A stretch of DNA of 64,000 nt from Puia sp. (lineage in GTDB: Bacteria > Bacteroidota > Bacteroidia > Chitinophagales > Chitinophagaceae), in the NCBI GenBank assembly GCA_031292515.1, contig JARLGZ010000109.1, forward strand, positions 53,740 through 117,739, written 5' to 3'. The translations under genes and the position numbers were made by a program. Below the pieces are notes generated by a model, which saw only the letters and a list, made by a program, of their open reading frames with translations, was not told the DNA's origin and did no database searches. Shown one piece after another: positions 6,798-18,523 of the stretch; position 1 is the first letter of the stretch; each line of letters begins with the position of its first letter.

Positions 6798-7805
6798 TCA
6801 AACCGCAATCATCTTCACCGCCATCTCCTTTAGCAAGGAGGCGTCCTCTGTAGCGACGCTGTTAATGCCGATGCTTCTCAGGTTATATTCGTGAAGAAGC
6901 AATAATGCATTCTCGACCCCCTCATATCCGTAGTTCCGTGCAGTCGCGATATAATCCTTGACAAAATAGGGATTGACACCGATACCGGCTGCAATGCTTT
7001 TTTCATCCTGCCCGCCCTGCCCGAAGATCATATAAGCCTTACTAAAGAAATTATACAGCGAGGGGAGAATGAGCTGAATCGGTCCGGCCTTTGGATTGCC
7101 TTCAAAATACTGTATGATACGGATCGCCTTGGTCATGTCTTTCCGGGAGAAGGCGTCCTGCAATTCGAATACGTTATACTCCTTGCTGATGCCTACATAC
7201 CGTTCGATATCATCCTCTGTAATATTGTCCCGCTTGCCGAGATTGACCAGTAGCTTGTCGATCTCGTTATCGATGCGGCTGAGATCGTTGCCAATATGAT
7301 CCACCAGCAGGAGCAACGCCTTCTGGGAGATCGTATATCCTTTGGAGGTCACCAGCTCCCGCGTCCATTCGGGCAACTGGTTCTCGTAGAGCTTTTTTGT
7401 CGTGAACACCTCCGCCTTGTCTTTTTCCTTTAGCAGTTTGGAGAGGCGACTGCGGCCGTCGAGCTTCTTTTCTTTATAGGAAACGACAAAGATGGTGGAC
7501 GAGAGGGGTTTATCCACATAGGCCTCCAATTTGTCGATATCCCGCATTTGCTGGGCTTCCTTGAGCAATACCACCTGTCGTTCGGCAAACATCGGATACC
7601 TCCGGCAGGCATTGATAACGGCGGCCCAATCGGCGTCCCTGCCATAAAATACCGTCAGGTTGAAGCCCGCCTCGGCCTCTGTAAGTATCTCATGCTCAGC
7701 ATACCGCATCAATCGATCGATATAATATTCCTCCTCGCCTTCCAGCCAGTATATGGGTTTGAACCTTTGTTTCTTCCAATCTCCTATGATCTTTTCTGCG
7801 GACAC
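6798..7805 (-). CDS. holA: DNA polymerase III subunit delta HolA
   Basis: The delta subunit of the clamp loader opens the beta clamp for loading onto DNA. The 335-aa protein begins at a GTG (VSAEKIIGDWKKQRFKPIYW), where family members start with MSAEKI or similar. An in-frame ATG 16 codons upstream (7853) is the alternative. Domain I carries YWLEGEEEYYIDRL, the hydrophobic RYPMFAERQVVLLKEAQ region and FVVSYKEKKLDGRSRL. The middle shows DHIGNDLSRIDNEIDKLLVNL, typical of delta. The C-terminal collar domain follows (KEYNVFELQDAFSRKD...). Length fits the family (about 340 aa). It is convergent with ribF, 68 bp apart. Confidence 0.9.
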   Translation of the reverse strand: MSAEKIIGDWKKQRFKPIYWLEGEEEYYIDRLMRYAEHEILTEAEAGFNLTVFYGRDADWAAVINACRRYPMFAERQVVLLKEAQQMRDIDKLEAYVDKPLSSTIFVVSYKEKKLDGRSRLSKLLKEKDKAEVFTTKKLYENQLPEWTRELVTSKGYTISQKALLLLVDHIGNDLSRIDNEIDKLLVNLGKRDNITEDDIERYVGISKEYNVFELQDAFSRKDMTKAIRIIQYFEGNPKAGPIQLILPSLYNFFSKAYMIFGQGGQDEKSIAAGIGVNPYFVKDYIATARNYGYEGVENALLLLHEYNLRSIGINSVATEDASLLKEMAVKMIAV

Positions 7806-7984
7806 CTTTTTTACATGGTTTAGGTGGTGCAATATTACATAAATACATAACAACCAGCGATCGGCGGAATAAAAATGATTTTGGCACGGTTTTAGTCAAG
7901 AGGAGAATGGAGCTTTAAAAATGAACTCCTACCGACCGACGAGGTCAGCATCGATAACTTTTTTTGAAAAAAAACTAATAAACC

Positions 7985-8962
7985 ATGAGCACAACCAACT
8001 ATCCATCGGCAACCCCTCAAAGTCAGCCTCCCAAGAAAGATTATAAAATTCTTATAATCGGCTTGCTCGCTGCAGGTTTCTTATTAACATGGGGTTATTT
8101 ACTGTGGAACAACAACAAGCAGGAACAGGTTCAGCAGCAACAAACCCAGCAGATTGCAAAGGTCACCGACGAAAAGGGTCAGCTACAGAAGAATTTTGAT
8201 GACGCCCTGGTTCGCCTGGATTCTTTAACAGGCACTAATAATAAGATGCAGAGCCAGCTGAGCGAACGCCAGACTGAAATCGGAAAATTGAAAGGGAACA
8301 TCCGCGGCATCCTGAAAAAGGAAAAACTGACCGAAGCCGAAAAGAAAAAAGCGGAAGACCTGATAAAGGAACTCAACGACAAGATCAATAACCTGGAGCA
8401 GGAAGTAGCTCGTCTCACCCAGGAGAATCAGCAGCTGAATGCCGACAAGACACAGTTGACTGCTGATAAGGAGAAACTCACCACCGACCTCCAGACTACC
8501 ACCACTGCCAAGCAGGACCTGGAAAAGAAAGTAGACGTGGCTTCCACCTTGAATGCGTCCAACATCGCGATCAGCCCGATCCACGAAAAGAGCAATGGCA
8601 AGGAAAAGGTCACGACTACGGCGAAAAGGGTCAACAAACTGGTTATTTCTTTCGATGTTGACAACCGTATCGCCCAGACGGGCCAGACCGATGTATATGT
8701 GTGCATCACCGGTCCTGATGGCCAGCCTGTTTCTGTACCTGCACTGGGTTCAGGCACCTTCACCACCCGCGAAGAAGGCGACAAGGTTTTCACCGCAAAA
8801 GTGCCCGTAGATATCGAAGCCGGTAAGAAGAAATCGGTACAGTTCGCCTGGAAGCAAAATAGCGACTTCAAGATCGGAAGCTACAAGATCGAAATCTATC
8901 ACAACGGTTTCAAGATCGGCGAAGGAACAAAAGAACTGAAGAAGGGCGGTCTTTTCAGCTAG
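7985..8962 (+). CDS. Membrane-anchored coiled-coil protein, function unknown
   Basis: This 325-aa protein has a proline-rich cytoplasmic tip, one transmembrane helix (about 22-42, ILIIGLLAAGFLLTWGYLLW) and a long Gln/Lys/Glu-rich coiled coil (about 45-180, with heptads such as INNLEQEVARLTQENQQLNADK). A C-terminal beta-rich domain of about 110 residues (VNKLVISFDVDNRIAQTGQTD ... FKIGSYKIEIYHNGFKIGEG) follows, resembling an immunoglobulin-like fold. Such proteins recur in Chitinophagaceae without known function. The topology suggests the coiled coil and C-terminal domain lie in the periplasm. The gene stands alone with its own terminator. I do not recognise a named family. Confidence 0.75.
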   Translation: MSTTNYPSATPQSQPPKKDYKILIIGLLAAGFLLTWGYLLWNNNKQEQVQQQQTQQIAKVTDEKGQLQKNFDDALVRLDSLTGTNNKMQSQLSERQTEIGKLKGNIRGILKKEKLTEAEKKKAEDLIKELNDKINNLEQEVARLTQENQQLNADKTQLTADKEKLTTDLQTTTTAKQDLEKKVDVASTLNASNIAISPIHEKSNGKEKVTTTAKRVNKLVISFDVDNRIAQTGQTDVYVCITGPDGQPVSVPALGSGTFTTREEGDKVFTAKVPVDIEAGKKKSVQFAWKQNSDFKIGSYKIEIYHNGFKIGEGTKELKKGGLFS

Positions 8963-9019
8963 GACGGAACGCAATAGCTTCGCAACAGAGTATGTTATTT
9001 ATGAAAACCACCATGATAG

Positions 9020-9043
9020 GAATCCCGGCTTAGGCCGGGATTC
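9020..9043 (+). terminator. Terminator after the coiled-coil protein gene
   Basis: GAATCCCGGC-TTAG-GCCGGGATTC is a perfect 10-bp stem with a 4-nt loop, 57 bp after the stop at 8962. The downstream tract (tcgtttatat) is only moderately T-rich. Confidence 0.65.
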
Positions 9044-9050
9044 TCGTTTA

Positions 9051-9090
9051 TATAGTCTCTCATTGACCACTATAGTCTCTCATTGACCAC
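9051..9090. repeat. 20-bp perfect tandem duplication
   Basis: TATAGTCTCTCATTGACCAC occurs twice back to back (9051-9070, 9071-9090). The rest of the gap to 9170 is made of related words (attcacaa, ttcaccactcc, ctcactgcag, ctcactac) with no coding potential seen. Confidence 0.85.
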
Positions 9091-9170
9091 CCGCAATTAA
9101 CTATTCACAATAAGTATTCATCACGGTTCACCACTCCTTTTCCTGCTCACTGCAGGCTGCCCACCGCTCA

Positions 9171-12100
9171 CTACAACAACGCCCTCAACGAGGCCCGGCC
9201 CGTATGAACGGTCATCGCCTCACCGGGTTTTCTACCCTCATACTGAATGGTCAACTCGAGATTGTTGCCCAGTTTCTTTGTAAAATTGAGACCCCACAGA
9301 TAGTTTTTACCGGGAACAAGACCGTCCAGGATCACATATCCCACAGAAGAATTCGGGTCAGGCGTCCCCCCGTTTATAGCAGAATAGAGGATATTGCTGT
9401 ACGTGAATGTTGCCTGAATGGATGTGCTTTGAAGAATATTGTACTTGAATTCGCTGTTTAGAGCGTTGGAAGAATACCGCTCTCCGCCCAGGTTAGAAGG
9501 GTTGTCTTTGCTGCTGTATTTATAGCCGACCATGATCCGGAAATTGGCGCCACGGGTATAGGTCAGATCCGGCTCCAGCGAATACTGCCGCAAGTTATAG
9601 TTGCTGCTGTCGAAATCCTGGCTGGAGCTGAAAAGCTGGTTGGTACCTTGTTTGAGGGTCGTATTAACGGCAAACGCTTTTGACAGGTTCCATCTTGTGC
9701 GCAGGCTCCATTCCTTCAATAACCGGGTTTCATATCCATAGGTCAGGAAAGTTTTCCCCCCGTTGTTTGAGTTGCTGATATCGAAGCCAAATTTCGCGCT
9801 CGACTTGTTAAAAGAGAAAGTATTTACAAATACCGATGTCTGCGTGATCAGCGAGGTATCGTTCAGCGGTGCTTTAAAAGGATTCAGCTGGACGAAACCC
9901 TGGGCCTGTTCCTTTTGGCTGCGCTGTAAAGAGGATTGGAAGCTTAGTCTTGTAAGAAACTTTTTAAAGCCGGTGCTTTTTACCGGATCGAAGTAGAGAC
10001 GGGGATTGATATTGAGGCTGTAGTTTAAAGTATTGTAGTTCGCCTTGACATACACGTCCGTGGGCGTAAAGATGCGTATAAAGAGTGCCTGGTCAGGGAA
10101 TTGGGCCAGTACAAACTCATTAAGCTGCTGGATGCCGTCCCCGTTTGCATCAATCCAGGCGTATTGGCCCGTACCGGCCGGTACCTGTACATAAGAATAG
10201 TTCATTTTTTGAACCTGCCCCGATCCCACTTCATATAATACATTTCCCGTAAGCATGCCCTTCCATTCCTTTACGACATACTCTGTCCGGCCCAGCAGGC
10301 TGTTATCCGCAGTCAGCGTGGAGACATTGGAGTTGATGATCTGCAGATTCCGGTAGGTGGCATTAAAACGAAGCTGATGGCGGGGATTTTTTGTGATCTG
10401 GGCGTACAGGTTCACGTTTTTACTGCGGTCGGCCCGGACAAGGGAAGTGCCATAGGGGCTCGAATTCTCGCGCGTGGAATAGGTCAGTCCCCAGTTGTCT
10501 GGATTTTTCTCGGGCGATTTGAGATAGGCCTGGAAGGTGGTGAAAGCGAAGCTGGTGGAGTCGATCGTATAGAGCGTCCGGTCATGGCTTTCATTGTGTT
10601 CGATTGCGTAGGTGGCGCCGATCGTATAATTGTCAAGCCAGCCGATCCTCTTTGAAAGATCGATCGTTGGCCGGAGATAATACCCTTTATCGGCAGGCGT
10701 CCCGCTGGTTGTAAGACTGATCTGGTCATTGAGCTTCCATCCATCGATATCCTGTTTGTGCGTGATGGTATTACGGATACCGGCAAAGCTGCTGCCCCGG
10801 TCGAAGGATGCAAAGTCATACCGGATCGAATTCAGCTTTTTATCGCTCAGCTGAAAAGATGCCGTGTAGATCGATTCGTTGTCGGCCGCAACGACCAGCG
10901 GCAGGCCCCAATCCCTGTAGTATTCCACAGGGCGTAGTTTCTCGACGGGCTGGAAGTTCTGCCCTTCATATTCGTATCCCATGGTGGAAGTGAGCTGAAG
11001 TCCTTTCTCCGCGGAAGAAATATAGCTGGTATTTCTTATCTGCATCTTGGCGGCATATCCGTTGTCATTGCCTTTGTCAATGGATGACAGGGTATTCACA
11101 TCATAGTGACTTCGGGCAAGATCGACACTCATGCTGGTATGCTTATCGAATTGATAGTCTGCTCCCAGGGTCAGGACCTGCTGGGTCTTTGGCGTCACCA
11201 GGAACTGCGCCGCTTCATAGAGCCCCTGTCTTACCCCGTTTACAGGTGACACCCAGATATATATGTTTCCGTTGACGCCATTGAGATCGGGTATATAATC
11301 CCCATTGCCCTGGCCCACCAGCGCAAAAGACAAGGTATAGATCGCGCTGTCCGGATTGGTGGAATACACGAATATGGAATCGTGGGTGATGCTGCCATTC
11401 GCCTTTGCGTACGTGGTATCGATCCGCTTATACTGGATGGTTCCCGCGGCAAACGTATCCGGTGTCGCAATCGGATAGTAGGCATTCTGGACACTGTCGC
11501 CCAATTGGCTCAGGAACTTTCGCTGATCGTCCGTCAGGGTTTGGTTGATCGGGGAATTCCTCGAATCACTGTTGTCGTACCAGCCCACCCGTAATTTGAA
11601 CTTGTCTTTAAAATCCGTTTCGCTCGACAGGTAGAGATTGACATTGAGGTAATTCCTGTCGGCATATTCGAATTCCACCTGGATCCTCGAGTCACTGGTG
11701 ATCATCCGCCTGGGGGTGAAGGTCACCTCCGCGGTATTGTAGTTGATGGTATAATCCTGGTCCTGGCCTCTTTGCAATAGTGCTCCGTCCACAAAGACTT
11801 TTTCCGTGCCCGCCAGCACCACGAAATAGATCTCGTTATTGGCGCCCTGGAGTTTATAGGGGCCCTGGTTTCCTTCCTGCCCCTGGAAGACGTTGGTGGT
11901 GAACTTTCCTTTTGCAATGGCTCCGCTCACCAAAGTCTTGTTGGTAATGCCGTCGCTGATCTTATTAGTCGTTTCAAACGAGGCGCCCTGCAAACGCTTG
12001 TAGAAGTTGAGATAGTAATCCCTGTTTTCCCGCAGGTCGATATCACCCATCGAAAGGGCCCAGGTCTTTTTTCTGAATTGAAGGAATATTTTGTCGAATT

Positions 12101-12797
12101 CGTTCAACTCAGCCGTAGTACCATCCGGCTGGATCGGAATATTGTTGTCGGTAATGGCGGCGGAGATCTCTATACTGTCGGCCAGATATCCGCTTATCTG
12201 CAGGTTCAGGTTGGACGTGACGACCGCATCCTGGCTGTTGCCGAAGGAGATTCCCCTCCCAAAGCTACCGTTGTAGTTGATATTGCCAAAGTTGAAAAAA
12301 TTGTCATTCGCCTGCGAAGCGGTCAGAAAGGCGGAAGACGGCCTGACCATGAAATAGTTTTCTACGCTGTCGTAGTTGAACCGGTTCACAATTCCGTTGA
12401 GTTTGTAAGGGAAGGCGCGGTAGACGATATAAACGCTGTCCGCCTTAGGTCTGCTTTTCCATGTCAGCGTGGCATTTACATAATCGATGGCGTAAGCGCT
12501 GTCCGGGATACCGAATATGGCGAAGGTTCGGGGAATGATGCTGAGCGAGTCCAAGGCTGTGGTACCGGGCGACACGGCCACAAATTTCATCCGGAGATTG
12601 GATTTGGGGATCTGGGGGCCTTTCAGAAAATCCATCTGGCTGAAGGAAGGTGCATTTACCGGGGGAGGCGGTCCCTTCTGCTGTGCCATGGTCGTCAGGA
12701 TGCCACAGAAAAGCAGTACCGGTATTAGCAGTCTTCGGATCAACAACACATGGTTTAGCTTAGAATGCTTAAAACGTGTATTTATTGTATCAAACAA
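9171..12797 (-). CDS. Large predicted outer-membrane beta-barrel protein
   Basis: This 1208-aa exported protein starts with a basic tip and a hydrophobic Sec signal (LLIRRLLIPVLLFCGILTTMAQ). The mature N-terminus is Pro-rich (KGPPPPVNAPS). Residues about 60-330 form beta-rich soluble domains (RTFAIFGIPDSAYAIDYVN, AITDNNIPIQPDGTTAELNEF, MGDIDLRENRDYYLNFYKRLQG). From about residue 560 onward the sequence alternates amphipathic strands with turns (SYLRFD-like, YNTLNYSLNINPRLYF, TLTYGYETRLL), typical of a large outer-membrane barrel. It ends KPGEAMTVHTGRASLRALL, so it lacks the aromatic C-terminal residue usual for BamA clients. It is not a TonB receptor: no plug domain is seen. Related large barrel proteins are known in Bacteroidota as hypothetical proteins. 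The gene is monocistronic and divergent from the lipoprotein at 12912. Confidence 0.7.
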   Translation of the reverse strand: MFDTINTRFKHSKLNHVLLIRRLLIPVLLFCGILTTMAQQKGPPPPVNAPSFSQMDFLKGPQIPKSNLRMKFVAVSPGTTALDSLSIIPRTFAIFGIPDSAYAIDYVNATLTWKSRPKADSVYIVYRAFPYKLNGIVNRFNYDSVENYFMVRPSSAFLTASQANDNFFNFGNINYNGSFGRGISFGNSQDAVVTSNLNLQISGYLADSIEISAAITDNNIPIQPDGTTAELNEFDKIFLQFRKKTWALSMGDIDLRENRDYYLNFYKRLQGASFETTNKISDGITNKTLVSGAIAKGKFTTNVFQGQEGNQGPYKLQGANNEIYFVVLAGTEKVFVDGALLQRGQDQDYTINYNTAEVTFTPRRMITSDSRIQVEFEYADRNYLNVNLYLSSETDFKDKFKLRVGWYDNSDSRNSPINQTLTDDQRKFLSQLGDSVQNAYYPIATPDTFAAGTIQYKRIDTTYAKANGSITHDSIFVYSTNPDSAIYTLSFALVGQGNGDYIPDLNGVNGNIYIWVSPVNGVRQGLYEAAQFLVTPKTQQVLTLGADYQFDKHTSMSVDLARSHYDVNTLSSIDKGNDNGYAAKMQIRNTSYISSAEKGLQLTSTMGYEYEGQNFQPVEKLRPVEYYRDWGLPLVVAADNESIYTASFQLSDKKLNSIRYDFASFDRGSSFAGIRNTITHKQDIDGWKLNDQISLTTSGTPADKGYYLRPTIDLSKRIGWLDNYTIGATYAIEHNESHDRTLYTIDSTSFAFTTFQAYLKSPEKNPDNWGLTYSTRENSSPYGTSLVRADRSKNVNLYAQITKNPRHQLRFNATYRNLQIINSNVSTLTADNSLLGRTEYVVKEWKGMLTGNVLYEVGSGQVQKMNYSYVQVPAGTGQYAWIDANGDGIQQLNEFVLAQFPDQALFIRIFTPTDVYVKANYNTLNYSLNINPRLYFDPVKSTGFKKFLTRLSFQSSLQRSQKEQAQGFVQLNPFKAPLNDTSLITQTSVFVNTFSFNKSSAKFGFDISNSNNGGKTFLTYGYETRLLKEWSLRTRWNLSKAFAVNTTLKQGTNQLFSSSQDFDSSNYNLRQYSLEPDLTYTRGANFRIMVGYKYSSKDNPSNLGGERYSSNALNSEFKYNILQSTSIQATFTYSNILYSAINGGTPDPNSSVGYVILDGLVPGKNYLWGLNFTKKLGNNLELTIQYEGRKPGEAMTVHTGRASLRALL

Positions 12798-12839
12798 GAC
12801 AAAATCAGCCAGTTATAAGGTCTGTTCGGGGGCTTGCCG

Positions 12840-12847
12840 CAAATTTA
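12840..12847 (-). promoter_or_regulatory. -7 element upstream of the large barrel gene
   Basis: TAAATTTG on the minus strand matches TAnnTTTG, 43 bp upstream of the ATG at 12797. The TTG triplets nearby are not at the standard distance. Confidence 0.35.
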
Positions 12848-12911
12848 ACAATTGGGTTGCAACAGTTTTTTGCCAACCCTTGTCCAAATGAGACAAAACA
12901 AAGCCCTGCCT

Positions 12912-13793
12912 ATGTTCAAAAATTACCCCTTATTGCGCCTTGCCCCTCTTGTCTTCGTCCTGACCGGCTGTTATGTGCACCAGGCCTTTTATGTGAGTCC
13001 CTTTAACGGCAATTCCCCCGGGTACGCCAGTATTCCACTGAAGGCGGATTCGCTCCGGTCGGCTACCTATATGAACGCGGCCTATTTCCTGGGTGCTGCC
13101 AACGATGAGGGTCGGGACGGCGTCGAGGCCTTTCACCTTGAGATCAGCAGGGCGCATAATCTCGGGTTCCTGCAAGCCTGGTACGGCGCCAGTCTTTCAT
13201 TGGGAGGCTATCGGGTTGGGCGTTGGGACAGTTCCTACTACAATTATCCGGCCCCAAACAATCCGGCCTTGCCGCCAAACGGTCAAAATAGCTATACCGG
13301 ATTTCATAATCCCTTCGACGCCAGGACGATCAATCAATATGCAGGCAATCATTTTTTTGGGGGTACCGGTATGCGGGGAGGGATAAACGGGGTCGTTACC
13401 GCCGGGGATCGCGAGTGGAGGGTACTCGGCGTCGAAACCTCGTTAGAACGCGAATTCGGGGATTACCTGGCCTTCAGAAAGCAGTTGCCCGACTCCGCTG
13501 CCAGCTTTCTGGTAAAGAGCAATTTCTTTGGAACCGTCGGGTTGTACACGGAATGGCTGGGCAAGACCCCGCACGGTGATTTTGGTTTCAGGCTGGCTAC
13601 CGGGTGGTTATTGGGAAGTTCCTACAACCATCTGAACATCTATAACAATTCCAGCGATACGTATCTTCGATACCGGTATTTCAATTTCACTTTCCACTAT
13701 ACCTGGACGAATTATACAGCGTATCTTCAGACAGATGCCGCTACTAAAGCGAATGGTATTCACCTGGGTTTCAATTACAGGATTGGCAGGTGA
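12912..13793 (+). CDS. Predicted lipoprotein, function unknown
   Basis: This is a 293-aa protein when started at the ATG that leads directly into a lipoprotein signal: MFKNYPLLRLAPLVFVLTGC, with lipobox LTGC and the acylated Cys at residue 20. In-frame ATGs at 12852 and 12888 would add a polar tail and are less likely. The mature part is rich in Tyr, Gly and Asn with alternating strands (YMNAAYFLGAANDEGRDG, GDFGFRLATGWLLGSS, YRYFNFTFHYTWTNYTAYLQ), so a small surface beta barrel or beta sandwich is plausible. No family is recognised. It is divergent from the large barrel gene, which could mean a shared envelope role, and convergent with the ABC-F gene (25 bp apart). Confidence 0.7.
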   Translation: MFKNYPLLRLAPLVFVLTGCYVHQAFYVSPFNGNSPGYASIPLKADSLRSATYMNAAYFLGAANDEGRDGVEAFHLEISRAHNLGFLQAWYGASLSLGGYRVGRWDSSYYNYPAPNNPALPPNGQNSYTGFHNPFDARTINQYAGNHFFGGTGMRGGINGVVTAGDREWRVLGVETSLEREFGDYLAFRKQLPDSAASFLVKSNFFGTVGLYTEWLGKTPHGDFGFRLATGWLLGSSYNHLNIYNNSSDTYLRYRYFNFTFHYTWTNYTAYLQTDAATKANGIHLGFNYRIGR

Positions 13794-13818
13794 CTTTTTC
13801 TGCTCCCGTAAAAGCCGC

Positions 13819-15560
<1,742 letters not shown>

Positions 15561-15593
15561 ATAAAATACGCTATCCGTATTCTGAAAAGGCTA

Positions 15594-16358
15594 TTATTTG
15601 TCCGACACAATACCGGAGATAAGATACTCTTTGTTCAGGCGGGCAATATTGGTAATGGATATCTCTTTGGGACATACCGCCTCACAGGCGCCGGTCGACG
15701 TACAGCTTCCGAATCCTTCCTTATCCATCTGCGCTACCATATCAAGCACCCGGGTCTTCCTTTCCGGGCCGCCCTGCGGCAACAGGGCAAGATGAGAGAC
15801 TTTGGCGGATACGAACAGCAGCGCCGAGCTATTCTTACAGGCAGCCACGCAGGCCCCGCACCCGATACAGGTCGCCGCGGCGAAAGAGGCGTCCGCCTTT
15901 TCTTTTTCGATAGGTAATGAATTGGCATCCACTGCATTACCTGTATTTACGGAGATGTATCCCCCGGCCTGGATGATCCGGTCGAAGGCGCTCCTGTCTA
16001 CCATCAGATCCTTGATAACCGGGAAAGCATTGGCCCGCCAGGGTTCGACTACGATCGTATCGCCGTTTTTAAAGGCCCGCATATGCAGCTGGCAGGTCGT
16101 GGTGCCCTCCCAGGGGCCGTGAGGCCTGCCATTTATATACATGGAGCACATACCGCAGATTCCTTCCCGGCAGTCATGGTCGAAGGCGATCGGCTCGTTT
16201 CCCTCGTGGACCAGGCGTTCGTTTAATACATCGAACATCTCCAGGAAAGACATTTCCGATGAGATATCGTTGACCGTATACGTGTCGAAATGGCCCTTGT
16301 CCTGTTTGCTTTTCTGTCTCCAGACCTTCAGGGTCAGGTTCATTGTATAATGTTCCAT
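15594..16358 (-). CDS. sdhB: Succinate dehydrogenase/fumarate reductase iron-sulfur subunit
   Basis: This 254-aa subunit carries electrons between the flavoprotein and the membrane cytochrome. The N-terminal ferredoxin domain has the [2Fe-2S] ligands in CREGICGMC and a later Cys in TTTCQLHM. The C-terminal domain has [11 protein letters not shown] for [4Fe-4S] and [11 protein letters not shown] for [3Fe-4S]. The frame is open upstream to 16496, but that stretch lies in a repeat-rich gap; [15 protein letters not shown] at 16358 is the natural start, with MNLTLK at 16343 as alternative. It is the last gene of sdhC-sdhA-sdhB, separated from sdhA by 103 bp that contain a 9-bp tandem repeat. Confidence 0.95.
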   Translation of the reverse strand: MEHYTMNLTLKVWRQKSKQDKGHFDTYTVNDISSEMSFLEMFDVLNERLVHEGNEPIAFDHDCREGICGMCSMYINGRPHGPWEGTTTCQLHMRAFKNGDTIVVEPWRANAFPVIKDLMVDRSAFDRIIQAGGYISVNTGNAVDANSLPIEKEKADASFAAATCIGCGACVAACKNSSALLFVSAKVSHLALLPQGGPERKTRVLDMVAQMDKEGFGSCTSTGACEAVCPKEISITNIARLNKEYLISGIVSDK

Positions 16359-16402
16359 AACTATCCGGGGTATGCTTTTATTTTCAAATAAATTGATCCT
16401 TA

Positions 16403-16438
16403 GAGACCTTTGAGACCTTTGAGCCTTTTGAGCCCCTT
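16403..16438. repeat. 9-bp tandem repeat between sdhA and sdhB
   Basis: Four 9-bp units in a row: GAGACCTTT, GAGACCTTT, GAGCCTTTT, GAGCCCCTT. The array lies in the 103-bp sdhA-sdhB gap, inside the transcribed operon. Confidence 0.75.
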
Positions 16439-16461
16439 TCGGAGAAATCTGCCTTACTTTC

Positions 16462-18435
16462 TTACTTGTAACTTCTTTGGCTCGGATGCGCCACATCGAA
16501 AACCAATGGCTCCTTGTGCAATTCCCAATTGCCTTCGCCCTTCAGTTCCCATGCCGAAACGAAACAGAAGTGGTCATCGTCCCGTTTGGCTTCTCCTTCT
16601 TCGGTCTGCATTTCTTCCCGGAAATGGCCGCCACAGCTCTCCCGCCGGTTTAGAGCATCTATACACATGAGTTCTCCGAGTTCTATAAAGTCCGCGACGC
16701 GGCCGGCTTTGTCCAGCTCCGGGTTCATTTCCCGGATTCCGCCGGGTATTCTTACATCACTCCAAAATTCCTTGCGGAGCGCCCGGATCTCCTCGATAGC
16801 AGCCTTTAACCCCGCTTCGTTACGCGCCATACCGCATTTTTCCCACATGATCTTTCCGAGGCGTTTATGAAAGCTCTCGACGCTCTGGGAACCATTGATA
16901 TTCTTCAAAGTATCGATCCTGCCAGCCACCGCTTTTTCGGCTTCTTCAAAAGCCGGGTGAGAGAGGGGTATCTGGCCTGTACGTATTTCATCCGCCAGGT
17001 AATTACCGATCGTATAGGGAATCACAAAATAGCCATCCGCCAACCCCTGCATGAGCGCGGAAGCACCCAGGCGGTTGGCGCCGTGATCGCTGAAATTGGC
17101 CTCGCCCAACGCATAAAGCCCCGGAACGGTTGTCATCAGCTCATAGTCGACCCAAAGCCCCCCCATGGTATAGTGCACCGCGGGGTAGATCCGCATGGGG
17201 GTCGTATAGGGATCCTCACCGGTGATCTTGTTGTACATATCGAAGAGGTTGCCATATTTCTCTTTTACCACCTCGACGCCGTGATGCCGGATCTCTTCCG
17301 CGGAAGGATTTTCGATACCGTGTTTGCGGCATTCGATCTTGCCGTAACGCTCTATTGCGGCAGCATAGTCCAGGAATACCGCCTGTTTTGAAGAGCCTAC
17401 CCCATATCCCGCATCACATCTCTCTTTGGCGGCCCGGGAAGCCACATCGCGGGGAACCAGGTTTCCAAAAGCGGGGTATCTCCTTTCCAGGTAGTAGTCG
17501 CGTTCTTCTTCCGGGATATCGGCCGGCTTCCGGGTGTCATTTTGTTTTTTGGGTACCCAGATACGGCCGTCATTGCGAAGGGACTCCGACATCAGGGTCA
17601 GTTTCGACTGGTGATCTCCCGTCACGGGAATACAGGTCGGATGTATCTGTGTGAAACAGGGATTGCCGAAGAAAGCGCCTTTCTTATGGGCTTTCCAGGC
17701 CGCGGTCACATTGCTGCCCATGGCGTTGGTGGACAGATAGAATACATTTCCGTATCCTCCGCTGCAAAGCAGGACCGCATGACCGAAATGCCTTTCCAAT
17801 TCACCGGTAACGAGGTTACGGGCGATGATGCCCCGCGCCTTTCCGTCGATCACCACCACGTCCAGCATCTCATGACGGGCATACAACTCGACGTTTCCCA
17901 GGGCCACCTGTCTTTCCAGCGCCTGGTAAGCTCCTATCAGCAGCTGCTGCCCGGTCTGGCCAGCCGCGTAAAAGGTTCTCTGTACCTGCGTACCGCCAAA
18001 AGAGCGATTGCTCAACAACCCACCGTATTCACGGGCAAAGGGAACTCCCTGGGCCACGCACTGGTCGATAATGCTGGCGCTGACTTCAGCCAGACGGTGA
18101 ACATTGCCTTCGCGGGCGCGATAGTCACCTCCTTTTATAGTATCATAAAACAGGCGGAAGACGCTGTCCCCGTCATTCTGGTAGTTTTTTGCCGCGTTTA
18201 TGCCTCCCTGGGCCGCAATGCTATGGGCCCGGCGGGGGGAATCCTGGAAGCAAAATGCCTTCACCTTATATCCCAACTCACCCAAGGAAGCGGCTGCGGA
18301 AGCCCCTGCAAGACCCGTTCCCACAATGATCACTTCCAGGTTGCGTTTGTTGGCAGGATTGACCAACTTGACATGTCCTTTGTAATCGTTCCATTTCTGG
18401 TCGAGGAGACCTTCCGGAATTTTTGAATTGAGCAT
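16462..18435 (-). CDS. sdhA: Succinate dehydrogenase/fumarate reductase flavoprotein subunit
   Basis: This 657-aa flavoprotein oxidises succinate to fumarate (or the reverse) with covalently bound FAD. The FAD motif [21 protein letters not shown] is at about 35-55. The segment [18 protein letters not shown] contains the histidine that should carry FAD. Substrate-site regions [27 protein letters not shown] and [14 protein letters not shown] are present, as are [22 protein letters not shown] and the C-terminal capping and helical domains. The long form (about 640-660 aa) is standard for the Bacteroidota/epsilon-type enzyme with a single five-helix cytochrome subunit. It lies 88 bp after sdhC. 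Confidence 0.97.
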   Translation of the reverse strand: MLNSKIPEGLLDQKWNDYKGHVKLVNPANKRNLEVIIVGTGLAGASAAASLGELGYKVKAFCFQDSPRRAHSIAAQGGINAAKNYQNDGDSVFRLFYDTIKGGDYRAREGNVHRLAEVSASIIDQCVAQGVPFAREYGGLLSNRSFGGTQVQRTFYAAGQTGQQLLIGAYQALERQVALGNVELYARHEMLDVVVIDGKARGIIARNLVTGELERHFGHAVLLCSGGYGNVFYLSTNAMGSNVTAAWKAHKKGAFFGNPCFTQIHPTCIPVTGDHQSKLTLMSESLRNDGRIWVPKKQNDTRKPADIPEEERDYYLERRYPAFGNLVPRDVASRAAKERCDAGYGVGSSKQAVFLDYAAAIERYGKIECRKHGIENPSAEEIRHHGVEVVKEKYGNLFDMYNKITGEDPYTTPMRIYPAVHYTMGGLWVDYELMTTVPGLYALGEANFSDHGANRLGASALMQGLADGYFVIPYTIGNYLADEIRTGQIPLSHPAFEEAEKAVAGRIDTLKNINGSQSVESFHKRLGKIMWEKCGMARNEAGLKAAIEEIRALRKEFWSDVRIPGGIREMNPELDKAGRVADFIELGELMCIDALNRRESCGGHFREEMQTEEGEAKRDDDHFCFVSAWELKGEGNWELHKEPLVFDVAHPSQRSYK

Positions 18436-18523
18436 GAGTTCTGAATTATATTGATCCTTGTTTCTGTTTAATTACTATTCCCGAACGATTCCTGATCTGC
18501 CGTACTTTATCATGCCGGCGCCA

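Noticed and set aside
7882..7887. TGGCAC upstream of the coiled-coil protein gene, as a possible sigma-54 -24 element
   Set aside because: The -12 position reads TAGTC rather than TTGC(A/T), and no activator gene is nearby.
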